A DNA stretch of 64,000 nt from NCBI RefSeq assembly GCF_947502995.1, contig NZ_CANNBW010000008.1, forward strand, positions 1 through 64,000, in the 5' to 3' direction. This stretch comes from an uncultured Tenacibaculum sp. Lineage in GTDB: Bacteria; Bacteroidota; Bacteroidia; Flavobacteriales; Flavobacteriaceae. The first letter of the stretch is position 1. Each line of letters starts with the position of its first letter. This document shows, one piece after another, positions 44,315 through 52,231 of the stretch. The translations under genes and the position numbers were made by a program. A model generated the notes under the pieces. That model saw nothing but the letters and a program-made list of their open reading frames with translations. It made no database searches and was not told the origin of the DNA.

Positions 44315-45523
44315 TTACGAATAAGAAACTTTGTCAACAATCAACGGATTTTCTAAGAAGTCGTTTTTCAGAAATTCAAAGTATCTACCTTTTTTTGTTT
44401 CAAAATCAACAATAGTTTTTTGTGAAGTATTTAGCGTTAAAAAATATTTCTTATAACTACCATTGTATGGTTCTAGTTTATAATCATCTTTTAAACATTT
44501 AGAAATCCTTGAACGATTTGTTCTTAATCCTTTATTTAATTTTTCAAATAAATCTGTTGCAGTATAACGTAAAACATCAACTTCAAAAGCTACAAAATCG
44601 TCAATTATAATTTCTTTAATTTCTTGACTTAAATAGGTTTTGTTTCCTTTTACAACTTTGTCTAAAGCAGGTGTATAAATTTGTTGTTTAGTAAACCACA
44701 TTCTAGTTTTTCTTTCCGATACTATTCTTCGATTGTTCAAATAATATAGAAAATGAGGAATTTCTTCTTTTAACTTTTCAAGCATATCAACATCTTCAAC
44801 TTGAAAAGAGTTTACCTTAATAACCCAATAGCGAATTTCGTTTTCATCTATTTGTATAAAATTTTCTTCATTATTGGAACACAAAATAAACTTCCCGAAA
44901 AAATTAGTTTCAAATTTATCTTTTCCTTTAGATTCTACTTTGTAAGAACCAGCGGTGGAGAGATTTTTAATTCGTTCACTATCTTCTCTTTTATCTAAAA
45001 GAACTTCATCAACAGAAATAATTAGTTTAGATGCCCAATCACTGTTAAATCTACTTCTAAAATCTTCATTTTTATTTATAGTCATATTACCTTGAAATAT
45101 CAATTTTAACCATTTTAAAAATGAAGTTTTACCTGTGTTTCGAGAATTACTTACTAAGCATAGAATGGGTAATATTTGTGTTGGTAATTGCCATAAAATA
45201 GTGAGGTAATCTAAACCTAACTCATATTGATCTTGAAAAATATGTCTTAAAAAATTTTCGGTTATTTTAAATGAACCTTTTGAGAGTTTGTGTTCGATTT
45301 TTTCATATTGATTATAGAAAGAACTTATTTCTTGTTGATAATTTTGATGATCTGGAATTGTGATAAAACCATCATACTTTTTTATTGTATTTAGATAATC
45401 TTTTCCTTTATCTGTAATTAATTCTCCTTTTGTCCACTTGATTAATGTTTTATTTGTGTCTCCACTCAATAAGGGTACGTTACAAATCTTAAAATAATCT
45501 GTTCCTATTCTTACATATTCCAT
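44315..45523 (-). CDS. primase-helicase (D5/DUF5906-like) of the island
   Basis: The 402-aa protein contains a P-loop SNSRNTGKTSF near residue 130, then KLIISVDEV (Walker B) and a sensor-like FILCSNNEEN. This is the layout of D5-type SF3-like helicases that follow primase domains in phages, satellites and Bacteroidota elements. The N-terminal 110 residues show no clear primase catalytic motif. The C-terminal 100 residues look like a winged-helix region. It is the last gene of the integrase operon and is followed by the iterons, so it probably replicates the excised island. Confidence 0.82.
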   Translation of the reverse strand: MEYVRIGTDYFKICNVPLLSGDTNKTLIKWTKGELITDKGKDYLNTIKKYDGFITIPDHQNYQQEISSFYNQYEKIEHKLSKGSFKITENFLRHIFQDQYELGLDYLTILWQLPTQILPILCLVSNSRNTGKTSFLKWLKLIFQGNMTINKNEDFRSRFNSDWASKLIISVDEVLLDKREDSERIKNLSTAGSYKVESKGKDKFETNFFGKFILCSNNEENFIQIDENEIRYWVIKVNSFQVEDVDMLEKLKEEIPHFLYYLNNRRIVSERKTRMWFTKQQIYTPALDKVVKGNKTYLSQEIKEIIIDDFVAFEVDVLRYTATDLFEKLNKGLRTNRSRISKCLKDDYKLEPYNGSYKKYFLTLNTSQKTIVDFETKKGRYFEFLKNDFLENPLIVDKVSYS

Positions 45524-45528
45524 AACTT

Positions 45529-45849
45529 TTACAGTTTTAATTTAATTAAAGGTCTATTAGGAATAGGAGTTTCTTTCCAATCAAAAACAATATTTACACC
45601 TGTAACCGATTTGTCTGATTTAAAACAAGAATCTATTTCTTGTTCAATAAGTTGCCATTTAAATCTAGGATTACATGTTGCTAAATCTATTATTTTCTCT
45701 ATTTCTTGTGCATAGAAATCCAAATGCTTGTTTAGTAAAGAATCTGATAATCTGTTAATTTTTAGTTTACTAATTTCTGACTGCATATTATCTGCAATAA
45801 CAATCAAATTATTTGTAGACATCTCGTTTTGTAAATTAAAATCTTCCAT
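45529..45849 (-). CDS. small protein of the replication operon
   Basis: The 106-aa acidic protein is helical at the N-terminus and ends in a beta-like VFDWKETPIPNRPLIKLKL. I do not recognise the family. It lies one base after the excisionase-type gene and 5 bp before the primase-helicase gene, so it is translated with them. It may be a helicase loader or partner. Confidence 0.6.
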   Translation of the reverse strand: MEDFNLQNEMSTNNLIVIADNMQSEISKLKINRLSDSLLNKHLDFYAQEIEKIIDLATCNPRFKWQLIEQEIDSCFKSDKSVTGVNIVFDWKETPIPNRPLIKLKL

Positions 45850-45850
45850 A

Positions 45851-46144
45851 TTATCGTCTATATTTTAAAGATTTAACTTCTTGTAAGGTGTTTTCAAGAC
45901 TTTCTAAGTTTATAACTATTCTTCGTCCAATTTTTGATGCTTCAATTATACCTTTTTTAATATAATTTCTTACCGTTAGTTCAGAAACATTAAGTCTTTT
46001 AGCAGCTTCTTTAACAGTAACATTTTCTTTTTTAGGATTTAATTTATTTTGAATTAAATTTTCTAATGAATTTATTCTTGCAGAAACGGCTGTATCTATT
46101 ATTTCAACAAGTTCTTCTTGAGTGGTAACTATAATCCCTTTCAT
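45851..46144 (-). CDS. excisionase-type helix-turn-helix protein
   Basis: The 97-aa protein is started at ATG 46144 (MKGIIVTTQEELVEIIDTAV); the longer frame from 46180 adds 12 residues without support. An N-terminal helix precedes a MerR/Xis-like helix-turn-helix: VTVKEAAKRLNVSELTVRNY, then a basic wing IEASKIGRRIVINLESLE. These proteins bend DNA and steer tyrosine integrases toward excision. Three TGGAG repeats lie in its upstream region. Confidence 0.84.
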   Translation of the reverse strand: MKGIIVTTQEELVEIIDTAVSARINSLENLIQNKLNPKKENVTVKEAAKRLNVSELTVRNYIKKGIIEASKIGRRIVINLESLENTLQEVKSLKYRR

Positions 46145-46271
46145 TTTATATTTTTGTTTTAAAATTAAAATTGATAACATATAATATTCAGTAATTACTA
46201 GTTTCCATGGATTGAATATTTATGTTTTGTTATCACAAAGATTATATGTTTAGTAATAAAATTTAAACCTT

Positions 46272-46299
46272 TGGAGTAATCATGGAGTGAACTTGGAGA
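46272..46299. repeat. three 11-bp-phased TGGAG repeats upstream of xis
   Basis: TGGAGT at 46272-46277 and 46283-46288, and TGGAGA at 46294-46299, have exactly 11-bp steps. They lie in the 229-bp gap between the 298-aa gene and the xis start, so they suit an autoregulatory or Xis-binding site. Confidence 0.55.
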
Positions 46300-46373
46300 A
46301 AGGTAAAGGGTTGTTTTTTAATGGTTTATTTTGTTTTTCTTTTTTGTGATAAGTGTTTAATGGAGAAGAGGAA

Positions 46374-47270
46374 TTATATTTTAGAAAGTTGATTATACAG
46401 ATATTGTGAAAAAAACTTGAGTTCAAATTTTTCACATTTTTCAATTAGAGTATTTAATTTTTCCTTTTTTTCTTTTTTCGGTATTTTGTAATAATCATAA
46501 CCTTTATGGTATTTTTCATAAGTAGTGTCTTTAATTTTTTCAAGTTTTTTATTAGTAAATGCACTACAAGAAATTTTTAAAATCAAGGTTAATTCATAAG
46601 TAGACAGTTTTTTATTTTGTGATCTTTCATGTTTAAATAAATAATGAATTAAGATAAACTTTTCATCTTCCGTAAATGGGTTATTATTATTCTGATTTTT
46701 TGTTTCAACATTTTTTATCTCCGTTTTTTCTATAATCTTTTGATCAGAGAAATTTTGTTCAATAACAATGTTTTCTTTACTTAAAGTCAATTGATTTAGG
46801 TCATCTTTAATGTATTTGATATTAAAAAAATCGTTTACTTTTTCTTGATCTATTAAAAAACAAAAAAGTTTTCTGTGTTTACTTAAAAAAGAACTGAAAT
46901 GTAATAGGTTTGAGAGTTTTGAAAAGCATTCGATAAAATGTTCAAAATCTTTATACTTAGAGTATTCTGAATGTTTTAAAAAATACTGATATATATCTCT
47001 ATTTATAATGTTTTCTACTCTATCAAATTTATATTGCTTACTTGATATATAGCCCTGAGATATACCTGATATAGATGATTCTTTGTTGCCTTTTTTATCG
47101 TTTTCTCTTACATCATTAATTCTTTGCTGAATTTCACTACTATATTTAGTATATAGATCATTTGCCGTTTCAGGAGAACCATAATCTTTTTCAATTCGTT
47201 CTATGATTTCCCTTTTAAAGGCAGATAATTCTTTATTACATAATTTTATATATTCTTTCCCGTAATTCAT
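46374..47270 (-). CDS. unknown protein between integrase and xis
   Basis: The 298-aa soluble, lysine-rich, mainly helical protein has a charged low-complexity linker near 185-205 (asparagine-rich) and a C-terminal helical domain from PFTEDEKFILIHYLF. No catalytic motif or relaxase His cluster is seen. It starts 5 bp after the integrase stop, so it is co-transcribed with int. It could be a replication initiator or regulator for the iterons, but that is only from position. Confidence 0.6.
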   Translation of the reverse strand: MNYGKEYIKLCNKELSAFKREIIERIEKDYGSPETANDLYTKYSSEIQQRINDVRENDKKGNKESSISGISQGYISSKQYKFDRVENIINRDIYQYFLKHSEYSKYKDFEHFIECFSKLSNLLHFSSFLSKHRKLFCFLIDQEKVNDFFNIKYIKDDLNQLTLSKENIVIEQNFSDQKIIEKTEIKNVETKNQNNNNPFTEDEKFILIHYLFKHERSQNKKLSTYELTLILKISCSAFTNKKLEKIKDTTYEKYHKGYDYYKIPKKEKKEKLNTLIEKCEKFELKFFSQYLYNQLSKI

Positions 47271-47275
47271 AGTTT

Positions 47276-48520
47276 TTATAACGTTATATTAAAAGTATCG
47301 TTTACTGCATCTTTAACATCTTCGTTTGATATTTGATAATATTGATTCAGTGTTTTCATATCATTATGTCCAGATATTTCAGCGATAAGTTTATCACTTT
47401 TTCCGTTTCTTTTCATCATTGTAATAAATGTTCTTCTAGCTGTATGAGAACTTATTCTTTTATAAAAAGGCATTTCTTCTCGTATCACTTCTTTTCCTCT
47501 TGTAGATGTTTTTACAACATTATGTGTATATCCAGCTTTTTCAAAAACTTCTTTTACATAATCATTAAACTTTTGATTCGCTATTAAAGGTAAAGTATAA
47601 TCATATTTATCTAAAATATGTAGAGCTATATTACTAAGAGGTATTTCTCTGCTTTTTTTTCCAGAACCTTTTTCTTCTTTAAGTAATAGTGTTTTTCCGC
47701 TAATAATATTTTTTGATACATATTTTAATTCACCAAATCGCATTCCAGTAACACAAGAGAAAATGAAAACATCTTTTACTTTTTCTAACTTTTTAGACGG
47801 CATTTCCATTTTTAATAGAAGCTCTAAATCTTCTTTTCTTAATGCAATTTGATTCGTTATTACTTTAGGTTTCTTTTTGAATTTTATAAAATCAGCTTTG
47901 TAGGTGTGTCCATTTTTTAAAGCCCAATAAAGAAATGTTTTAACTAAGCCAACATTTCTAGTAAAAGTATTATTGATATGTCCTCTATGAACCATGCAAA
48001 AATCTGTAAACTCCGTATAAAACTTTTGATTTATGGTGTTAAAAGTAATCTTATAATTTTTTGTTTTTTCAAAATCTTCAAGTAGTGATTTAATATTATA
48101 ATATCTTTTAATAGTAGCTTTAGACCATTCTTGATTTTTTTGCTTGAATAACATAAACTCATCATAAGCTTCATAAAACTTATTTTTTCCTTTAGCTACT
48201 CTTTTGAATTCCTTGTCAAATTCTTTTCTTACTTTTTCAACAGTTAATTCTTGATTTGTGTTTTTAAAAGTTTCAGTTACTTGTATAAAAAAGTTAGAAT
48301 ATCGATCAAGTTGCCTTTTTATTGTTCGATGAGAGTCTGCTTTTGAAGTTCTTCCTGTAAGGTTATTTGGCTGTCTGTTTTTTATATCCCATTCTTCAGG
48401 GTGAATTGATTCTCCTGTAGAGTATACAAATCTTTTACCCTCATTTTTAAAATAGGCTTTCAAATAAATAAGTGTTAATCCATCTTTACTTTTTTCTTTT
48501 AGATTGAATGTATATGTCAT
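47276..48520 (-). CDS. int: tyrosine recombinase (integrase) of the ssrA island
   Basis: The 414-aa protein has an N-terminal arm-binding-like domain (1-100), a SAM-like core-binding domain (about 110-215, FYEAYDEFMLFKQKNQEWSK) and the catalytic domain. The catalytic residues are Arg261 (TGMRFGEL), the HTARR box (His359, Arg362), His385 (ISGHND) and Tyr394 or Tyr395 (LNQYYQI). The family is that of Bacteroidota phage-type integrases. It lies 140 bp from the right attachment repeat, which is normal. It would cut at the 23-bp tmRNA repeat. Confidence 0.96.
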   Translation of the reverse strand: MTYTFNLKEKSKDGLTLIYLKAYFKNEGKRFVYSTGESIHPEEWDIKNRQPNNLTGRTSKADSHRTIKRQLDRYSNFFIQVTETFKNTNQELTVEKVRKEFDKEFKRVAKGKNKFYEAYDEFMLFKQKNQEWSKATIKRYYNIKSLLEDFEKTKNYKITFNTINQKFYTEFTDFCMVHRGHINNTFTRNVGLVKTFLYWALKNGHTYKADFIKFKKKPKVITNQIALRKEDLELLLKMEMPSKKLEKVKDVFIFSCVTGMRFGELKYVSKNIISGKTLLLKEEKGSGKKSREIPLSNIALHILDKYDYTLPLIANQKFNDYVKEVFEKAGYTHNVVKTSTRGKEVIREEMPFYKRISSHTARRTFITMMKRNGKSDKLIAEISGHNDMKTLNQYYQISNEDVKDAVNDTFNITL

Positions 48521-48528
48521 AGCTATCA

Positions 48529-48548
48529 GGTGTCAATTTAGGTGTCAA
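48529..48548. repeat. subterminal direct repeat, right copy
   Basis: This 20-bp sequence is identical to 30073-30092 and in the same orientation, starting 9 bp upstream of the integrase ATG. It is probably an arm site, and may also let the bound protein control int. Confidence 0.6.
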
Positions 48549-48660
48549 TAAAGGTAGTATTTAACATCTATTTCAGCATAAAAAGAATTATAAAAATTTT
48601 ACAAAATCAGTATTGATAGTAGTTGTAGCGTGGGTTAAGGTATAATAAGACAAAATAAGG

Positions 48661-48683
48661 TCGATTCTCGGCGTCTCCACAAA
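48661..48683. repeat. attR, right attachment repeat
   Basis: An exact 23-bp copy of the end of ssrA (30008-30030). It marks the island's right boundary. Confidence 0.9.
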
Positions 48684-48720
48684 AAAACACCTTTTCAAAT
48701 AATATTGAAAAGGTGTTTTT
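48684..48720. terminator. original ssrA terminator, now 18.65 kb away; also serves the minus operon
   Basis: A 15-bp stem (48684-48698 with 48705-48719) with a 6-nt loop sits between T-runs on both sides. Before integration it would have followed ssrA directly. It now ends the minus-strand aspartoacylase gene at 48741. Confidence 0.85.
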
Positions 48721-48740
48721 GTTTTTAAAATACTGTAAAA

Positions 48741-49709
48741 TTATTTAACTATACCTAAATGAATAATTCTACTACCGGTTTGTCCGATTGGATTAGTGCT
48801 TTTACCTATAACAATTCCAGATTCTGGTGCAAAATATTCTTTTAAAATTGTTCCAAAAACATCTCTTATTGTTGCTATTAAATCTCCTTTCTTTAAATGT
48901 TGTGTTAAATCACAATGAACTTGAATTATTCCACCAACTTGACTGTAAATCCAGTATGATTTTTTACAGATAACCGCTTTTTGATCTGCTTTATCTATAG
49001 GCTCATCATACATGTTTAAAAAAGAAAGTGTGTTATATACACCAGTTAAGCTAGAACGTATCATTCCTTTTTGAAACTTATCAGGATCACCGACTTCAAC
49101 AGTAATTGCATCAATACCTAAATCGGCAGCGGCTCCTCTAAGAGTTCCATCTTTTGGAGGAGCGTTAAGAATTATTTGTGGGTTTTGCATTATAGCTAAT
49201 TGTTTCGCAATTTTAGAAGATAAATCAGCTCTTATGTAATAAGAATTAACTCTACCAAAACTAGCTGTGTGAAGGTCTAATAAGTAATCGAAATTTTTAA
49301 CTATTCGATTAATTATTCTATTTGCATAAACTTTACTTCTGTTACCGTCTTTATCACCAGGCATTATTCTATTTAAATCAACTCCATCAACAAATCTTCT
49401 TTCATTGGTTAAAATAGAAGGTACATTTACTACAGGAACACCTATTATTGTTCCAGAAAGTTTTTCTAAATCAATAGAGTTAAATAATCGTTGAATTACA
49501 GACATTCCATTTAATTCATTACCATGAACCACAGCTGTAATACCTAAAACAGGCCCATCTTTTACTCCTTTACCAATAATTGCTGGTATATAAATTGGTT
49601 GTGCAATACCATTAGAAACTAAATGTATCCAACGATGAGATAATGAGTTATTTTCGTATTGATCTAATTTAATCCTTTTGATAATTGGAACCTTCTGGAA
49701 TTTTGCCAT
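48741..49709 (-). CDS. succinylglutamate desuccinylase / aspartoacylase family (M14-like) enzyme
   Basis: The 322-aa protein has the M14 metallocarboxypeptidase-like pattern: VVHGNELNG (H-x-x-E zinc ligands), VDLNR, LLDLHTAS (third ligand His), ITVEVGDP (Glu general base). It hydrolyses an amide bond in an N-acyl or modified amino acid; the true substrate is unknown. It starts at the same base where the ATP-grasp gene ends, so the two are coupled and probably process one compound. Confidence 0.87.
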   Translation of the reverse strand: MAKFQKVPIIKRIKLDQYENNSLSHRWIHLVSNGIAQPIYIPAIIGKGVKDGPVLGITAVVHGNELNGMSVIQRLFNSIDLEKLSGTIIGVPVVNVPSILTNERRFVDGVDLNRIMPGDKDGNRSKVYANRIINRIVKNFDYLLDLHTASFGRVNSYYIRADLSSKIAKQLAIMQNPQIILNAPPKDGTLRGAAADLGIDAITVEVGDPDKFQKGMIRSSLTGVYNTLSFLNMYDEPIDKADQKAVICKKSYWIYSQVGGIIQVHCDLTQHLKKGDLIATIRDVFGTILKEYFAPESGIVIGKSTNPIGQTGSRIIHLGIVK

Positions 49710-51133
49710 TATATAATTTCTTTAATTAATGAATCGTCATCGTTTAACGATTTGAATAGTTTACGTTTAAAAGTTCCTTTTTTATTTAATAGTTGAATAG
49801 CCATTTTATCAATAGCTATTGAAGTTAATACAGTTTGGATATAAGCTTCTATTAAGTCATCTAAGCCAATACCTAAGTTATTAAACTCTTTTCTTTCCAT
49901 TAATAAGAGTCTGTTTGTATCCGAGCCCCAATCACCATTTTCTTTTTTGAAAGATAAGTTTGTACCTAAAATATCCCATGATGCTTTACCGTCTTGTAAT
50001 GTGTCTTTAAGAGGAGCTTTTGCTCGTCTAGAGTAAATAGAAATTGGTTTATAACCTTCTTTAGTAGCGTGAATCATCATTCTAAAATCTAAAACATAAG
50101 ATTGCCCTTTTTGATTAGGAACTGTTCCTACATGATAATATTTTCCTTCAGAAGTGGTAGAACTCCAATTGTAATTACCTACTAAACTTTGAACAATGAA
50201 TTTATTATAATCGAAATCCATTTTCATAAAATCTTCCAATTCTTGTTCATTAACTATAGTGAAAACACCTTGTCCTGCATTACTATACGGTATTTTTACA
50301 ACAGCTTTTCCGCCCAAATTTTCAACCCATAATGGTATTTCATTTTTATTAACATCCCAAATCGTATGTGGAGTAATAATTTTAAGGTTTTTATGTTGCA
50401 ATTCTGAATTGTAAAATGAATACGCTTTTGAGGCAATTAATTTATTTCTTCCACCAGCTAAGCAAACAATAGTAGGATTAATAATTTTAGTTTTTGAAGA
50501 AATTGGTAATCTGTTCCAAGGTTTTTGAGTTAAGTATCTAAAAACTAAATCTAATTGTATCCATTCCTCACCAACTTTTAAATGTATATAATCATTAGAA
50601 ATATCGATATGATTCTTGTCTAAATCATTATAATAAGGAACAAGGTAAACCTTCTTATTTAACATGTCAGCCATTGCGTGGGCGTAACCAGAAGCTTCCA
50701 TATAGTTCTTGTCATAAATAACAGCAACAGCATTATTTATTTTCTTTTTTAATAAAGGTTTTATAGTATGTTCCATGAACTTTCTATAACCACCTTGTTC
50801 TTTAAATTCATTTAAAAGTGGCATAGATTTTTGTCCGGAAGGACAAGAGTTATTTTCTATAATTACCATTTGTCTTTTTCCTTTTTCAGTAGTTACATGA
50901 AGTAAATCTGCTCCAGATAAATGGTAATATTTAGGTTTGTAGTTTAAAATCTCTTTTAGATCATCACTATTTACTTTAGGATTTAAATGGCAATAACGTT
51001 TTACTATTCTATCATTGGTTAAGTTTAAAAAATAACTTACCATAGGATGAATAGTTGCATTAAGAGATTTTTCATACCAATGATTTTCAGGTTCAAAAGT
51101 ATGAGGTGCTATAATTTCTGTGTGTTTAATCAC
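49709..51133 (-). CDS. ATP-grasp-like ligase paired with the aspartoacylase-like enzyme
   Basis: The 474-aa protein has AVVKIPYSNAGQGVFTIV as the likely ATP-binding lysine and Gly-rich loop, IVQSLVGN as the hinge segment, and DFRMMIHATKEGYKP near the metal site. These suggest an ATP-grasp ligase of unusual type. The substrate could be an amino acid or peptide joined by an amide, with the neighbouring M14 enzyme acting on the product. The 51-kb region has no other biosynthetic gene to name the pathway. Confidence 0.65.
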   Translation of the reverse strand: MIKHTEIIAPHTFEPENHWYEKSLNATIHPMVSYFLNLTNDRIVKRYCHLNPKVNSDDLKEILNYKPKYYHLSGADLLHVTTEKGKRQMVIIENNSCPSGQKSMPLLNEFKEQGGYRKFMEHTIKPLLKKKINNAVAVIYDKNYMEASGYAHAMADMLNKKVYLVPYYNDLDKNHIDISNDYIHLKVGEEWIQLDLVFRYLTQKPWNRLPISSKTKIINPTIVCLAGGRNKLIASKAYSFYNSELQHKNLKIITPHTIWDVNKNEIPLWVENLGGKAVVKIPYSNAGQGVFTIVNEQELEDFMKMDFDYNKFIVQSLVGNYNWSSTTSEGKYYHVGTVPNQKGQSYVLDFRMMIHATKEGYKPISIYSRRAKAPLKDTLQDGKASWDILGTNLSFKKENGDWGSDTNRLLLMERKEFNNLGIGLDDLIEAYIQTVLTSIAIDKMAIQLLNKKGTFKRKLFKSLNDDDSLIKEII

Positions 51134-51200
51134 GGATTGAAAAAAATGTTTTTTTATTTTAAATTTCAGTAATTATATGTTTTCATGTTAGAAGAAAATT

Positions 51201-51237
51201 AAAATCAATTCAACTGTAAGAAAGATGAACTGATTTT
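51201..51237 (-). terminator. terminator after the VOC gene
   Basis: A 12-bp stem with one mismatch (51201-51212 with 51226-51237) is followed by T-rich DNA on the minus strand. It separates the VOC/polyamine transcript from the ATP-grasp gene. Confidence 0.6.
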
Positions 51238-51261
51238 AATTTGAAATAAGTTTACTAACAG

Positions 51262-51675
51262 TTACATAAAAATTTCATCAGACCTTTTAAAGGTTTTAAA
51301 TTCAATGTAATAATCATTAGGATCTTTAACTATGAATGTATTTTGCTCTCCGTTTTGATCTTCGAAAAAAGTTTTCTTAATGATAGTGTCATAAGACCAT
51401 TGTCTATTTATTGTATCATAAGTATTTTCCCAAGTTTCGTTATCTAAAACCACTCCAAAATGAAAAGAAGGTAACTGTTCACTATCTAAAGAGTAGAAAG
51501 GAAATTGAAAATCAAATTTTTCTGTGAGTACAAATGTAACTTGATGTCCAAATAGATTAATATCTACCCAATTGTTAGTTTTTCTACCTATTTTTAAATT
51601 TAATTGATCACGATAATAACTGATGGTTTCTTCAATGTTTTTACAAGGAAGAGACATGTGGAAAGATGTATTCAT
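51262..51675 (-). CDS. VOC family (glyoxalase/bleomycin-resistance-like) protein
   Basis: The 137-aa protein has the beta-alpha-beta-beta-beta fold pattern: SFHMSLPCKNIEETISYYRD at the start (metal-ligand His), VTFVLTEK, SFHFGVVLDNETW and a final PNDYYIEFKTFK (Glu ligand). Members bind a divalent metal and include dioxygenases, lyases and resistance proteins. It is 2 bp after the 86-aa gene, at the end of a minus-strand run. Confidence 0.84.
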   Translation of the reverse strand: MNTSFHMSLPCKNIEETISYYRDQLNLKIGRKTNNWVDINLFGHQVTFVLTEKFDFQFPFYSLDSEQLPSFHFGVVLDNETWENTYDTINRQWSYDTIIKKTFFEDQNGEQNTFIVKDPNDYYIEFKTFKRSDEIFM

Positions 51676-51677
51676 AA

Positions 51678-51938
51678 TTAAATTAATTCTAAGTCTTCAA
51701 GTTTTAGTTCAACGAAATCTTCATCATCAAGATCGTCTATAATTTCTTGATAAATTATTTCAAATTTTCGTCCTTTACATTCATCCGATTTTAAATCAAA
51801 TTTTACAAGTATCATTTTGTTAATTTCATCAAAATCAATAATGTCATTATCTTCTAGTACAAAAGTGTAGTAACCGTTTTTATAACCAGCGTATACACCA
51901 GTAACAATCATGCTTCTTTCTGCTCTGTAATAATTCAT
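51678..51938 (-). CDS. small acidic protein, 86 aa
   Basis: No family is recognised. It has a beta-rich first half (MIVTGVYAGYKNGYYTFVLE) and a very acidic C-terminus (DDLDDEDFVELKLEDLE). It is packed between the 90-aa and VOC genes, so it belongs to the same transcript. Confidence 0.6.
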   Translation of the reverse strand: MNYYRAERSMIVTGVYAGYKNGYYTFVLEDNDIIDFDEINKMILVKFDLKSDECKGRKFEIIYQEIIDDLDDEDFVELKLEDLELI

Positions 51939-51953
51939 AATTAAAGTTTTAAA

Positions 51954-52226
51954 TTAGAAATTGTTGTCTGTATAATCGTCGAGATTATTTTCATCAAAAG
52001 AATTTTCATCTTCCATGTAATTATCCATAGTTTTTTCAAGCTTTCTACTAATTTTTACTAAATAAATAGTATCATCAGTTCTTACTTCTACAGCACTAAT
52101 GGTTTCTCCTTTCGAATTTTGAAAAGAAATAATATCATCGTAATTATATCCGTCAGGATATTTTTCTATTAACAAGTCTAATATATTCGCTGTTAATTTT
52201 TCGTAATCAACTATTATTCGTTTCAT
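51954..52226 (-). CDS. small acidic protein, 90 aa
   Basis: No family is recognised. MKRIIVDYEKLTANILDLLI starts a helix, then a beta segment ISAVEVRTDDTIYLVKIS, and a tail rich in Asp, Glu and Asn. It lies 5 bp after the deoxyhypusine-synthase-like gene, so it is expressed with the polyamine operon. Confidence 0.62.
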   Translation of the reverse strand: MKRIIVDYEKLTANILDLLIEKYPDGYNYDDIISFQNSKGETISAVEVRTDDTIYLVKISRKLEKTMDNYMEDENSFDENNLDDYTDNNF

Positions 52227-52231
52227 AAGAA

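Larger units (their letters stand above)
30008..48683. mobile_element. 18.65-kb integrated island in the ssrA 3' end
   Basis: A 23-bp direct repeat at both ends, a tyrosine integrase at the right end and an excisionase-type gene show site-specific integration into tmRNA. The island carries a primase-helicase, iterons, an XRE regulator and defence-type cargo. No relaxase, type IV secretion, capsid or terminase gene is visible. It is either a phage-satellite-like element or an integrative element mobilised by others. Confidence 0.88.

Noticed and set aside
46374..47270. Relaxase assignment for the 298-aa protein
   Set aside because: No His-triad or catalytic Tyr motif near the N-terminus is seen.
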